The notes: a model not told the origin generated them from the letters alone. Counted from the stretch's first letter, positions 44,364-53,177 are shown. The stretch: 64,000 nucleotides of DNA from Fontisphaera persica (GCF_024832785.1 NZ_CP116615.1:2232001-2296000); one strand, 5' to 3'. Made by a program: numbers and translations.

Positions 44364-44812
44364 GCCGGCAGGAGGTATTTTCCCAAGGGTTCCGACCGGG
44401 GACGAAGGCCGAGGTTTTTCGTTTGGCGAAGTTCTGCCTGGTGGGCGGCTCAGGGGTGGTGGTGGACATGGGGATGTTGTTTTTACTGGCCGATCCGCGC
44501 TGTCTGGGCTGGGGGGTGACGGTCAGCAAAGTCATCGCTGCGGAGACCGCCCTGGCCAACAACTTTCTGTGGAACGAGATGTGGACGTTCCGCCCCCCTA
44601 CTGAGGATGCGTCCGGGCACCGGGGCTGGCCCCGCCGTTTCCTGCTCTTCAACCTCATCTGCAGCGCCGGCATCGGCTTGTCTTTGACTCTTTTGCATCT
44701 GTTCTACACCTTGCTTGAATTGAACCTCTACTTTTCCAATATTTTGACCATCGGTCTGACCAGTGTTTGGAATTATGCACTAAATAGTCATTTAAATTGG
44801 AGAATGCAATAG
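44300..44812 (+). CDS. GtrA-family membrane protein, cassette 1
   Basis: A GtrA-like protein (170 residues from the first repeat ATG; a GTG at 44255 is also in frame) with four hydrophobic helices. GtrA proteins are thought to flip polyprenyl-phosphate-linked sugars across the inner membrane. Family features are FCLVGGSGVVVDMGMLFLLAD in helix one and ETALANNFLWNEMWTF, the ANNF...W-x-F signature. The first 20-30 residues consist of SAAKM repeats absent from normal GtrA proteins, so the native start may be any of five ATGs. The gene for the MauE-like protein begins 12 bases later. Confidence 0.88.
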   Translation: MSAAKMSAAKMSAAKMSAAKMSRQEVFSQGFRPGTKAEVFRLAKFCLVGGSGVVVDMGMLFLLADPRCLGWGVTVSKVIAAETALANNFLWNEMWTFRPPTEDASGHRGWPRRFLLFNLICSAGIGLSLTLLHLFYTLLELNLYFSNILTIGLTSVWNYALNSHLNWRMQ

Positions 44813-44824
44813 TAGGAACCGACC

Positions 44825-46414
44825 ATGCAATTAGAGGGCAAAGGCATTTGGAAGAACAAGATCATCAATGGCTTTCTTTTTAGTGTGGCCGTGCTTCTAT
44901 TACTTACGGCTTCACTCAAACTGTTTGGTTCTTCGCCGGATATGAGGGAAGGCATGATTCCCGATCCCGTGGTTAGTTTCCTTAACAATCGTGACGTGCT
45001 CGCATTAGCGGTGATTTTGGAATATGTGACTGCGTTCTATATTATATTCGGTCGAAACCGAAGGATGAAATTAGCTGCCGTCTTGTCGATTACGTTGGCA
45101 TTGGTATGGTACCGTATTGGCCTTTATATTTTTGGTTACACGACAACCTGTTATTGCTTTGGAACAATCGCACATGCGTTTGCATCCGAAACCCCGATAA
45201 GGCACATTCTTTATGCAATACTCGCATACTTGGGTATTGGCAGCGCGGCCGGACTTTGGATGGATGCGATAGAAAGGAGAAGGAAACAATGCACGTGCGG
45301 GCACGCGACCCAATTCGTCTTATGCCTTATTATTCCTTGCTTGACCATACAGGCTCAGGAGCAGAAGCCAACCAATATCATCACAGCATACGAGTTGGAG
45401 GGGTTTCTCCGTTGTACATTTTATGCCGGCACAAACGTGGTTGTTACGAATCAGTTGTTCAGATATCATCTTTGGGCCAATAAATATAATCAGTGGAAAA
45501 TTCGAAGCATGATAACAAGCGATATATATTACGAAGCAGGTTGTGATGGCACCAATACGTATATTTTTTTCCATGAGCCACGAATTGACCTGCCAGCAAT
45601 GGCAGCACAAATTTATCCAGGATGTTATCCATATGCTCCTTATCCAGTAACCCAGCCGTGGTTTGCGTTTCTTTCGGCTGAGTATGTTCGGACAAATAGA
45701 TACTTACCAGCACAATGGGGAGTCCCCGATCCACTTAAGCATTTGTTTGAAGTAGATGTTAAATTCATGGACTTGCCGCCTCATCTTCCGGCAAGAGCTC
45801 GCTGGAAGGTTTCGAGTCATCTGGTCAAGCGAGCAAATGAAATTATGAGCGAAACATATCCGGAAGGCATGCCAATGGCCGTTCGAGCGCAGTTGGGCAA
45901 GCTTAGCCAGGAAGTAGAACGTTACAAGGATATCGAAATTACTTATGTGTCCGAAAACGTAACGAACATCAATGGTTTGTGCTTTCCGTTGAGGTACTGC
46001 CTGAGTATGCAGCGGTTGTTTTCGCATAGCGATATGATGCCATCCGCTGAAAAACAAAAGTCAATCCAAAAGAACTATAAGTTTAAAATATTTGACTTTA
46101 TTGGTGTCGTCGAAAGGCTGGCAATTGTAAATCACATCGAAGTACTGCCTGTGCTTCCCAACATGACACGGATTGATGTATCAGATACTCGTTTTAAAAA
46201 TACAAAATACAAAATATTCGGGATTCAATATTCCATTACCAACCATTGGATAACGGATGCAAGGGACCCTAGATTAGTTGCGCTCCAAGAGGCAAGACTA
46301 AATGAGAAAAGGAAATTGGAATTTACCCCCATGAAAGCTCTGTTTTGCGCTGGCATGGTATGTTTGCCCATGTTGGTGCTTGTGCTTTTATGGAGGCAAA
46401 ATAAACAATCATAA
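44825..46414 (+). CDS. MauE-like membrane protein fused to an extracytoplasmic domain, cassette 1
   Basis: A 529-residue two-part protein. Residues 1-150 are a MauE/DoxX-like four-helix membrane domain with LLLTASLKLFG, PDPVVSF, WYRIGLYIFGY and C-x-C-F-G at C109/C111. A fifth helix (about 162-177) then leads to a 320-residue extracytoplasmic beta-rich domain (YELEGFLRCTFY, YYEAGCDGTNTYIFF, WFAFLSAEY) and a C-terminal anchor (about 505-524). MauE proteins belong to the redox-active DoxX/VKOR-like group needed for disulfide-rich partner maturation. In cassette 3 the two halves are separate genes. AT-rich compared with the flanking genes. Confidence 0.82.
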   Translation: MQLEGKGIWKNKIINGFLFSVAVLLLLTASLKLFGSSPDMREGMIPDPVVSFLNNRDVLALAVILEYVTAFYIIFGRNRRMKLAAVLSITLALVWYRIGLYIFGYTTTCYCFGTIAHAFASETPIRHILYAILAYLGIGSAAGLWMDAIERRRKQCTCGHATQFVLCLIIPCLTIQAQEQKPTNIITAYELEGFLRCTFYAGTNVVVTNQLFRYHLWANKYNQWKIRSMITSDIYYEAGCDGTNTYIFFHEPRIDLPAMAAQIYPGCYPYAPYPVTQPWFAFLSAEYVRTNRYLPAQWGVPDPLKHLFEVDVKFMDLPPHLPARARWKVSSHLVKRANEIMSETYPEGMPMAVRAQLGKLSQEVERYKDIEITYVSENVTNINGLCFPLRYCLSMQRLFSHSDMMPSAEKQKSIQKNYKFKIFDFIGVVERLAIVNHIEVLPVLPNMTRIDVSDTRFKNTKYKIFGIQYSITNHWITDARDPRLVALQEARLNEKRKLEFTPMKALFCAGMVCLPMLVLVLLWRQNKQS

Positions 46415-46424
46415 AGTAAACAGC

Positions 46425-46799
46425 ATGAAAACTACAGAAAAAACTGTCTGCACACTCATCGGAGTTATTGTCACAGTATGTATTTGCTTCGCCCAGCCTG
46501 TGACTACAATGTGGAACCATCGTTGTTCCTATTACGACGAAAACATAGTGGCATTTTGCAATACTGCCAATGGCCCATGTGAAGGCTCCTGCGGGTATGT
46601 AAGTTTTCCTCCCGGCACCCCGCGCTGTGGCTTCTGCGCACCAACCTGGATCGGGTACTGTTTTTCTGCTCCAACTGGAGTTACGACTATCGTTGATAGA
46701 TATATTGGTTCCTGCCAGTGGTGGCAAATTCATATTGGCCACAATTCATATTGTGGGCAGGAACAACAACAGTCGGTTGTTGGTGCTGGTAATTTATGA
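46425..46799 (+). CDS. Small exported cysteine-rich protein, cassette 1
   Basis: A 124-residue protein with a signal peptide (MKTTEKTVCTLIGVIVTVCI, cleaved near FAQ). The mature part has nine Cys in the order C-x10-C-x6-C-x3-C-x11-C-x2-C-x7-C followed by two more. This is the same spacing as in cassettes 2 and 4. No known family is recognised. The core RCGFCAPTWIGYC is close to that of cassette 4 (RCGFCAPAWTGYC). It follows the MauE/ecto gene by 10 bases. Short exported Cys-rich proteins often depend on disulfide enzymes, which fits the neighbouring MauE-like protein. Confidence 0.82.
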   Translation: MKTTEKTVCTLIGVIVTVCICFAQPVTTMWNHRCSYYDENIVAFCNTANGPCEGSCGYVSFPPGTPRCGFCAPTWIGYCFSAPTGVTTIVDRYIGSCQWWQIHIGHNSYCGQEQQQSVVGAGNL

Positions 46800-46815
46800 T
46801 GTGTTCATATAAACC

Positions 46816-47480
46816 TTGAACAAGGTTTATACTAATCCGAAGTCGCTGCATAATTCCTTGAAAAGGGTGGTGAATTTCGTCCAGGCAGCATATGCGAACG
46901 ACCCTCAATCCTCATCAAGTACTCTTCGACAGCTTGGTAGCCACCCCGCCGAACAGCGCCTATCTGAACATATTCCAAGCTGCGTTAAACTGGCAACCGA
47001 CCGAGCCCCCGGCTCATAAAGGGTGTCCGCCGCATTCGCTGCTGGTGCTGTTCAAGATGTGCACCTTGCAGTACTGTTACGACCTTTCCGCCACCCACTG
47101 CAAGGAGTAGGTGCGCAACCCGAACATCATTTGAACCGTCAAGTTCAGCCAGCCGATCTGCAGATACGAGGACCTTGTTGGCGTGGCCGAAACACTGAGC
47201 CGAGCAGGAGCGGGGATGCGCTAATTGGAAGCGCAACTCGAATTGGCTGCAATTGGAGTTCAAAAGTGTTTGTTGGAACATGAACCGGCTGCTGAAAGTC
47301 GCGGTTGAGTGTGGTGTTGTGCTCAAGCGGGCAAGGCCCACGGGCTGGTGCCAGACAAGCCGACAACGTGCAGTGTGACCTGAAAAGCGGCTGTATAGCT
47401 TGCAATAGGGCATTCAATAACAATATTAATATAGAAGAAAAGTCACTCAAAACACGTTTCACTGGAGTTTCAATGCATCA
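46816..47480 (+). pseudogene. Decayed IS5-type transposase fragment in cassette 1
   Basis: Between the Cys-rich gene and PIG-V, frame 46892-47107 reads LFDSLVATPP, IFQAALNWQP, KGCPPHSLLVLFKMCTLQYCYDLS, the N-terminal domain pattern of IS5-type transposases, then stops. The rest of the region has several stops and frame changes. No inverted ends or target duplications are clear, so only a remnant remains. Confidence 0.6.
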
Positions 47481-47544
47481 AAAAATACGTTGCCCCTAAA
47501 ATCAGGAAAGGGGCATAAGCAACCTTAGCTAAGGCAAAAAAGGA

Positions 47545-48702
47545 TTGCAGGCTTGCATGAGTAACAATGTTTTCTATAAATGCAGCTACCTTAATTGTTA
47601 TTTCATATATTGCATACTTGTGGCCTGCAAGCTTCTTTGGTTCTTGGTGGCAACGGCACTGGTTTGCGCACCTCCGTCTTGGGATTTAAGCAAATGGGAG
47701 CAGAGGTTTGGTTGGCCACTGGAGGGAGGGCCAACACTAGCCAGCCACTTTGCCACATGGAATGCAGTAGATTACCTGAAGATTGCCCAAAGCGTTTACG
47801 CCCCGAGTTCGCCACAATGCGCCTTTTATCCGCTCTGGCCGGGGCTGATTCGGCTGGGGTCGTGGTTCACTGGCGGGGATTTGTTCTGGTCGGGCATCAT
47901 TCTAGCCAACCTGTTCTCCTTTTTGGGGCTGGTGCAGTTTTACCGGCTGGTCGAGGAAAGGCATGGGGTGTCCGCCGCCCGGTGGGCTCTGGCCCTCATC
48001 CTCCTCTTTCCCGGGGCCATTTTTTTCCATCTCATCTATACCGAACCGCTCTTTCTCTGGCTGTCGGTCAGTTGCCTGCGCCACTTGCTCAAACAACAAT
48101 TCCTCCCGGCCGGCCTGTATGCCTTTTTCATGCCCATGACGCGGGCGGTGGGGGTGTTTGTCTTGCTGGTGTTTTTCCTGCAACTCTGGCGTTGCCGGCG
48201 GGGCTGGCGGGACTATGCGCATCTGTTGCTGCCGGCGGGCGGGTATCTCACTTACTTTGGCGTGATGTGGTATTTTACCGGCAACGCCTTTGAAGGTTTT
48301 GCGGCCCAAAAGCTATATTCCAACCAGCCGAGCATAGACAACCTCCTGAACCTGGGGCAGGCGATCCGCGGGCTTTTGAACATCGGCGAGTTTCACGGGG
48401 GTCTGAACTCGGCAGTGGACCGGCTGCACTATGTGCTGTTTGCGCAGGCGCTGGTGCTGGTGTGGCGGCTGGACGAGCGGTATTTTGCGTATGCGTTGCT
48501 GGTGGGGGGCGTGCCGGGGCTGACGCATATCTACTGGTCGTATCCGCGGCTGATGATGATGGCCTTTCCGATGTTTATTGCGCTGGCGGTGTATTTGCGG
48601 GAGGGACGGGCGCGTTGGGTGTTGTGGTATTTGGTGGCGCTGATGGGGACGTTGCAATTGTATTTCACGGCGTTGTATGTGCATAATCGGTGGGCCAGTT
48701 GA
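47545..48702 (+). CDS. PIG-V-type polyprenol-dependent mannosyltransferase, cassette 1
   Basis: A 385-residue GT-C-fold membrane enzyme of the PIG-V/Mannosyl_trans2 type with about nine hydrophobic helices. Family cues are TWNAVDYLKIA (usually W-D), AFYPLWPGLIRLG, AARWALALILLFPGAIFFHLIYTEPLF and a final SYPRLMMMAFPMF. Such enzymes transfer mannose from polyprenyl-phosphate-mannose to glycans or proteins in the envelope. The first 45 residues are unlike those of the other copies, the rest is nearly the same. In this copy the conserved Asp of the first loop is Asn (AAT). The copy downstream of the IS remnant may be decaying. Confidence 0.88.
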   Translation: MQACMSNNVFYKCSYLNCYFIYCILVACKLLWFLVATALVCAPPSWDLSKWEQRFGWPLEGGPTLASHFATWNAVDYLKIAQSVYAPSSPQCAFYPLWPGLIRLGSWFTGGDLFWSGIILANLFSFLGLVQFYRLVEERHGVSAARWALALILLFPGAIFFHLIYTEPLFLWLSVSCLRHLLKQQFLPAGLYAFFMPMTRAVGVFVLLVFFLQLWRCRRGWRDYAHLLLPAGGYLTYFGVMWYFTGNAFEGFAAQKLYSNQPSIDNLLNLGQAIRGLLNIGEFHGGLNSAVDRLHYVLFAQALVLVWRLDERYFAYALLVGGVPGLTHIYWSYPRLMMMAFPMFIALAVYLREGRARWVLWYLVALMGTLQLYFTALYVHNRWAS

Positions 48703-48976
48703 GAGAAAATGGCCTTGAGTGAAACGCCAAAGGGAGAACGGGGGACGCTTACGCTGCCGGAGGACGGATGATAGCCAAACGGCAATGGTCAAAGGGAGGG
48801 TGCAAGCAGATATGTATATATCTAATGCGTTGAATGTATTTTTATTAGTTATACTTAAATCTTTCACACCCACCAAAAAGAGGCTTGACTTTGGGAGACT
48901 CGTTTTGGAAATTGTGCCCAACAGCCCAACAACCGTGCATGAGTGGTTGGTGGGTTTTCCAAGAGGTTGCCAGTAA
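48703..48976 (+). repeat. Conserved spacer between PIG-V and GtrA, copy 2
   Basis: The same spacer as at 44015-44288, colinear without length change but with clustered substitutions after about base 48830 (for example GTTGAATGTATTT in place of GATGAAGGACTAT). It ends in the hairpin at 48925-48958. Confidence 0.85.
48925..48958 (+). terminator. Terminator-like hairpin just before GtrA, copy 2
   Basis: CCCAACAACC (48925-48934) and GGTTGGTGGG (48945-48954), then four T. The stem is unchanged relative to copies 1 and 3 although the loop differs. Confidence 0.5.
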
Positions 48977-49006
48977 GCGCGGCGAAGATGAGCGCGGCGA
49001 AGATGA
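48977..49006 (+). repeat. 15-bp tandem repeat, 2 copies
   Basis: Two exact units of GCGCGGCGAAGATGA in the GtrA frame (SAAKMSAAKM). Confidence 0.97.
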
Positions 49007-50556
49007 GCCGGCAGGAGGTATTTTCCCAAGGGTTCCGACCGGGGACGAAGCTTGAGGTTTGCCGTTTTGCCAAGTTTTGCGTGGTGGGAGGGAGCGGTGT
49101 GGTGGTGGACATGGGGATGCTGTTTCTCCTGGCCGACCCGCGCTGCCTTGGGCTGAACCTCAGCTTGAGCAAAATTCTCGCCGCCGAGACCGCGCTGGCG
49201 AACAATTTTCTCTGGAACGAATTGTGGACCTTCCGACCTGCTGAGGGCAGCCCGCCAGGCCATCGTGGCTGGCCCCGCCGATTCCTGCTCTTCAACCTCA
49301 TCTGCGGCGCCGGCATCGGACTGGCCGTGCTGTTGCTCCAGTTGTTTCATAACTTCTTTGGCTTAAATCTTTACCTCGCTAACTTTATTGTAATTGGCCT
49401 AATAACAGGATGGAACTACGGGCTATGCACACTGGTAGCATGGAATCATAAAGTAATATGTCGTTGCCGCTTCTGGCTTGATAAAAAGATTTACTTTTTT
49501 ACCTTCACCGGGCTGGTTTGTGCCTTTGTAGATGCCCCGGCTGCCGAAAACAAATCATTTAGCGCCAGCGGGATTATGACTTTCCATAACACAATATCCA
49601 CAAACAACATGAGCAAAACTCCATTTAATATAAAGACAGATGGATCGTCCTGGAGCTTTGTGTATTTATCTCGTGGAATCCTGGTAACAAATACTTATAT
49701 CAAGGGAGAAAACACGGTGTATCTCTATACAACAACCCTAAACGCACAGCAACCTGTGGGCACATTAACCAAGCGATTTGATCCAACCGGAAATGCAACG
49801 GCCGCGCACTTGTTGTGGTTTGTTTATATTTCCAGTTTTGACGCCAGTGTTGGCACGAATCATATAATGAGTGCTCCTTTTATGCTCTACCTTGAGGAGG
49901 CTCATATCTACGATATAACCATCAAGCGGCATGAACTGTGGCCTTATGCTCCGGTCCAAGCATCATTTGAGGTAAATATTGGTGCATACAAAAAAGTGCT
50001 GGCTGACCTGGACAAAAAGATTAGAAATGCAATAACAGACGAAGAGTTAAAGCAGTATAACCACACAACGCAGTATATGCACAGCATCTGCACAACCATC
50101 CCGGCAGAATATATTGCCAAACACATCGCCACCAGCAATGATGTTGCCATCCCCACAGAGTGGGAATTGTGCTGCACGAAGTATGAAAGAAACACATTAA
50201 GAAGGCATTATTATCATGGACTGGTCACCAATGTGACCATCGGTGAGCCGGTTGAGATAGCAATCCCCACTCCCTTGCCTGGCACCCATGTCACGGACGT
50301 TCGCAGTGGCAACCAATATAATTACCGAAGCTCAAGCAACTGGCTGGCGATAACAGACCTGCCATCAAAAGCCAAGCTAGTGCCAAATCAGCCTGAAATG
50401 GCGCAGCCAAGAAAATGGTATGAAACCAGACTGGCCTATAAGATTACCAAACTCATTCCATCAGGGATCGTCGCGTTGGCTTTTATTATTCCTTTGATTT
50501 TCTTAGCAAAATCCACCAAACACAAACATAAAACAAAGAAAGCAGAAACAAAATGA
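48988..50556 (+). CDS. GtrA domain fused to an extracytoplasmic domain, cassette 2
   Basis: A 522-residue fusion. Residues 1-150 are the GtrA membrane domain (FCVVGGSGVVVDMGMLFLLAD and ANNFLWNELWTF), but the last GtrA helix runs straight into a further hydrophobic segment (about 163-178, IYFFTFTGLVCAF) and an extracytoplasmic domain with WSFVYLSRG, AAHLLWFVYISSF and WPYAPVQASFEV, ending in a C-terminal anchor (near residue 500) and a basic tail. In cassettes 1, 3 and 4 a MauE part lies between these two parts; here it has been lost from this position and a MauE gene is found after the Cys-rich gene. The change from GC-rich to AT-rich codons occurs at the junction. Confidence 0.83.
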   Translation: MSAAKMSRQEVFSQGFRPGTKLEVCRFAKFCVVGGSGVVVDMGMLFLLADPRCLGLNLSLSKILAAETALANNFLWNELWTFRPAEGSPPGHRGWPRRFLLFNLICGAGIGLAVLLLQLFHNFFGLNLYLANFIVIGLITGWNYGLCTLVAWNHKVICRCRFWLDKKIYFFTFTGLVCAFVDAPAAENKSFSASGIMTFHNTISTNNMSKTPFNIKTDGSSWSFVYLSRGILVTNTYIKGENTVYLYTTTLNAQQPVGTLTKRFDPTGNATAAHLLWFVYISSFDASVGTNHIMSAPFMLYLEEAHIYDITIKRHELWPYAPVQASFEVNIGAYKKVLADLDKKIRNAITDEELKQYNHTTQYMHSICTTIPAEYIAKHIATSNDVAIPTEWELCCTKYERNTLRRHYYHGLVTNVTIGEPVEIAIPTPLPGTHVTDVRSGNQYNYRSSSNWLAITDLPSKAKLVPNQPEMAQPRKWYETRLAYKITKLIPSGIVALAFIIPLIFLAKSTKHKHKTKKAETK

Positions 50557-50978
50557 AAAAAATCCTCATAACGGCGATAACGATTATGGCTATCCTTGGC
50601 CAGGTCCAAACGGCAGAAAACATACCGACATTTGATAGCGATCAGTCAAATCTTAGCCACGGCGGCTTGCTTTACAAATGTTCGACAGTGAGTGGCCATG
50701 ATTTTGAAAGCTGTCGTTTTAATTATAATGCTGAAGGTAACGCTTGTCAAGGTCTTTGCTTTAGGAGCTTGGCGCTAGGCGAAGGCGTAGTATGTAAACG
50801 ATGTTTTCCTGCCATGAATACGTGTGTGGTTTTGCCTGCGGCAAATCAAATAATCGTTAATGCCACGGCGTTTGTTGGGCAATGCGTGCAAGTGCCACAA
50901 GCGGCGCAGCAATGCCAATGCAATTATGAAGGGGTTAATGAGCGCACTCCGGTGAGAATTCGCTGCACGTGTAACTAA
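50553..50978 (+). CDS. Small exported cysteine-rich protein, cassette 2
   Basis: A 141-residue exported protein overlapping the fusion gene by ATGA. The signal peptide is MKKILITAITIMAILG, cleaved near QTAE. The mature part has twelve Cys, starting C-x10-C-x10-C-x3-C-x11-C-x2-C-x6-C, the array's shared spacing, while the amino acids between Cys are mostly different from cassettes 1 and 4. It ends in a CTCN motif with the last Cys near the terminus. Function unknown. Confidence 0.82.
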   Translation: MKKILITAITIMAILGQVQTAENIPTFDSDQSNLSHGGLLYKCSTVSGHDFESCRFNYNAEGNACQGLCFRSLALGEGVVCKRCFPAMNTCVVLPAANQIIVNATAFVGQCVQVPQAAQQCQCNYEGVNERTPVRIRCTCN

Positions 50979-51282
50979 ATCAAAGCCCTTAAGATGCATC
51001 CCAATTACTAAGGATAGGCATCTAGTGTTCATCGGCCAAACGCTTATAGCTTGATGAAAAGGGTGCTGTAATGGGAAACAAGGTGATATGTGCTTCGTCC
51101 TTGGAATCAATCAAACAACATGTGCTTTAGGAACCGCTTAAGCCAGATATCAACGCTGGTTTCTTGGGAAGCCACAGAGTGCGGTTAATGTGCCATTGTG
51201 CCGCACGCGGAATATATTGTATTAACGATGGATAGCACTAACTTCTCCTTAAGCAGAAAATTAACTGAGCATCAAAAGGTGT
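50979..51282. other. Short AT-rich intergenic stretch with no convincing gene
   Basis: About 300 bases between the Cys-rich gene and the MauE gene. Frames are interrupted and no known motif is seen; it may hold the remains of a lost module or the MauE promoter. Confidence 0.5.
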
Positions 51283-51765
51283 ATGGCACAGTATATCTAT
51301 AGGGGATACATATTGATCGTAATGGTGATCATAATTGTGGCTGTTGTCGCCAAATCATTCACTATTATCTTCGCGAGTAAAATATTTTTCGCGCCGGATC
51401 CGGTTTTCACATTTATACCCAACGGGATCGTAACAATCATTGCAATTGGTTTTGAGCTGTGGATCGGATATAAGTTGATAAAGAATAATGAATGCATAGA
51501 AAAGTATATTCTAATAATTTACATGTGTGTTGTTTTTATCGCCTATAAAGCTGGTTTGCTCATTACTGGATACGACAGTCCCTGTGGCTGTTTCGGAAGT
51601 GAAGAAAACGGTGCCTTGTTGTTTTTAAAGACTTACAAGCTTAATCAGCTGTCAAATTTATTTATAGCAATTATGCTGATACCAAGTGCCGTGGCCCTCA
51701 TTATCCATCGTTATAAGGCATCGTGCGGTAAAATGCGTGTGCATAACGGAATCAAAAATAAATAA
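51283..51765 (+). CDS. MauE-like membrane protein, cassette 2
   Basis: A 160-residue stand-alone MauE-type protein with four helices (about 8-30, 46-65, 75-95, 120-142). Conserved positions follow the other copies: APDPVFTF after helix one, AYKAGL in helix three and the redox-type PCGCFG with C101/C103. It has no extracytoplasmic part. It lies after, not before, the Cys-rich gene and is AT-rich (many AAT, ATA and TTA codons), unlike the flanking PIG-V and GtrA genes. Confidence 0.82.
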   Translation: MAQYIYRGYILIVMVIIIVAVVAKSFTIIFASKIFFAPDPVFTFIPNGIVTIIAIGFELWIGYKLIKNNECIEKYILIIYMCVVFIAYKAGLLITGYDSPCGCFGSEENGALLFLKTYKLNQLSNLFIAIMLIPSAVALIIHRYKASCGKMRVHNGIKNK

Positions 51766-51794
51766 TCTTGCTGTGGCGGCGTACATCATTAAAT

Positions 51795-52903
51795 ATGGGC
51801 TTAAGATTCGTTATTATATCGTTATTCGTTAAGCTGTTCTGGTTTTCAATTGGTTTGCTTGGATATACAATCTAAACTGGTGGGAGCAGGGCAGTTGGGG
51901 GCGTGTGACAAGCTGGCCGTTGGAGGGGGGGCCGACGTTGGCCAGCCATTTTTCCACGTGGGATGCGGCGCTATATCTGAAGATTGCGCATGGCGGCTAT
52001 CTTGCCGGCACAGGAATTTGCGCCTTCTATCCCCTCTGGCCGGGGCTTATACGACTGGGTTCTCTATTCACAGGCGGTGACCTGTTTTGGTCAGGCCTCA
52101 TCTTGGCCAACCTGTTTTCCCTTTTGGGGCTGGTGCAGTTTTACCGGTTGGTCGGGGAACAACACGGAACGTCTGCCGCCCGCTGGGCCCTGGCGCTTCT
52201 CCTCGTCTTCCCCGGCGCCATTTTCCTTCATCTCATCTACACCGAGCCGCTGTTTTTATGGTTGTCGGTCAGTTGCCTGCGGCACTTGCTCCGGCAGCAA
52301 TACCTGCCGGCAGGACTGTATGCCTATTTCATGCCGCTGACGCGGGCGGTGGGGGTATTTGTGTTGCTGGTGTTTTTTCTGCAACTGTGGCGGAGCCGGC
52401 GGGGCTGGCGGGAGTATGGGTATCTGCTGCTGCCGCTGGGGGGGTACCTGAGCTACTTTGGGGTGATGTGGTACCTAACGGGCAATGCGTGGGAAGGATT
52501 TGCGGCCCAAAAGCTCTATCCCAACCAGCCGAGCATAGACAACCTGCTGAACGTGGGGCAGGCGATACGGGGTTTGGTGAACATTGGCGAGTTTCACGGG
52601 GACCTGAACTCGGCGGTGGACCGGTTGCATTACGTGCTGTTTGCGCAGGCGCTGGTGCTGGTGTGGCGGCTGGACGAACGGTATTTTGCGTATGCGCTGC
52701 TGGTGGGTGGCGTGCCTGGGCTGACGCATATCTACTGGTCGTATCCGCGGCTGATGATGATGGCGTTTCCGATGTTTATCGCGCTGGCGGTGTATTTGCG
52801 GGAGGGGCGTGGGCGGTGGGTGCTATGGTATTTGGTGGGGTTGATGGGGGCGTTGCAATTGTATTTCACGGCGTTGTATGTGCACAATCGCTGGGCGAGT
52901 TGA
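51795..52903 (+). pseudogene. PIG-V-type mannosyltransferase, cassette 2, with frameshifted N-terminus
   Basis: The main frame (51905-52903, 332 residues from a GTG or internal start; open from 51833) encodes the PIG-V body, including TWDAALYLKIAHGGY and YTEPLF. The first helix (from ATG 51795, MGLRFVIISLFVKLFWF) is in another frame and meets a stop at 51873, five bases before the body frame's conserved WWEQGSWG. Thus the two parts are out of register. Bases 51878-52356 are identical to 60938-61416, so the frame break sits exactly at the edge of the homogenised tract. It may be non-functional or start inside the body without its first helix. Confidence 0.75.
51878..52356 (+). repeat. 479-bp perfect repeat, copy A
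   Basis: Identical base for base to 60938-61416, with clear sequence change at both edges (c versus a at the left, a versus g at the right). It covers the first half of the PIG-V body. Confidence 0.95.
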
Positions 52904-53177
52904 GGGGGAATGCCCCAGGGGCGGACGCCGATGGGCGAACGCGGGACGCTTAGGCTGCCGGAGGACGGATGATAGCCAAACGGCAATGGTCAAAGGGAGG
53001 GTGCAAGCAGATATGTATATATCTAATGCGATGAAGGACTATTTATTAGTTACACTTAAATCTTACACACCCAACAAAAAGATGCTTGACATTGCCAGAC
53101 GCCTTTTGGAAATTACGCGCAACAGCCCAACAACCGTGCAGGAGTGGTTGGTGGGTTTTTCAAGAGGTTGCCAGTAA
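52904..53177 (+). repeat. Conserved spacer between PIG-V and GtrA, copy 3
   Basis: The same spacer as in cassettes 1 and 2; the first 50 bases differ, then 52954-53142 is identical to 44065-44253. It includes the hairpin at 53126-53160. Confidence 0.85.
53126..53160 (+). terminator. Terminator-like hairpin just before GtrA, copy 3
   Basis: CCCAACAACC (53126-53135) and GGTTGGTGGG (53146-53155), then five T. Confidence 0.5.

Noticed and set aside
44015-53177. Integron-type attC sites between cassettes
   Set aside because: The spacers lack the RYYYAAC/GTTRRRY core pair and there is no integrase; the cassettes hold several genes in fixed order and are separated by long coding direct repeats.
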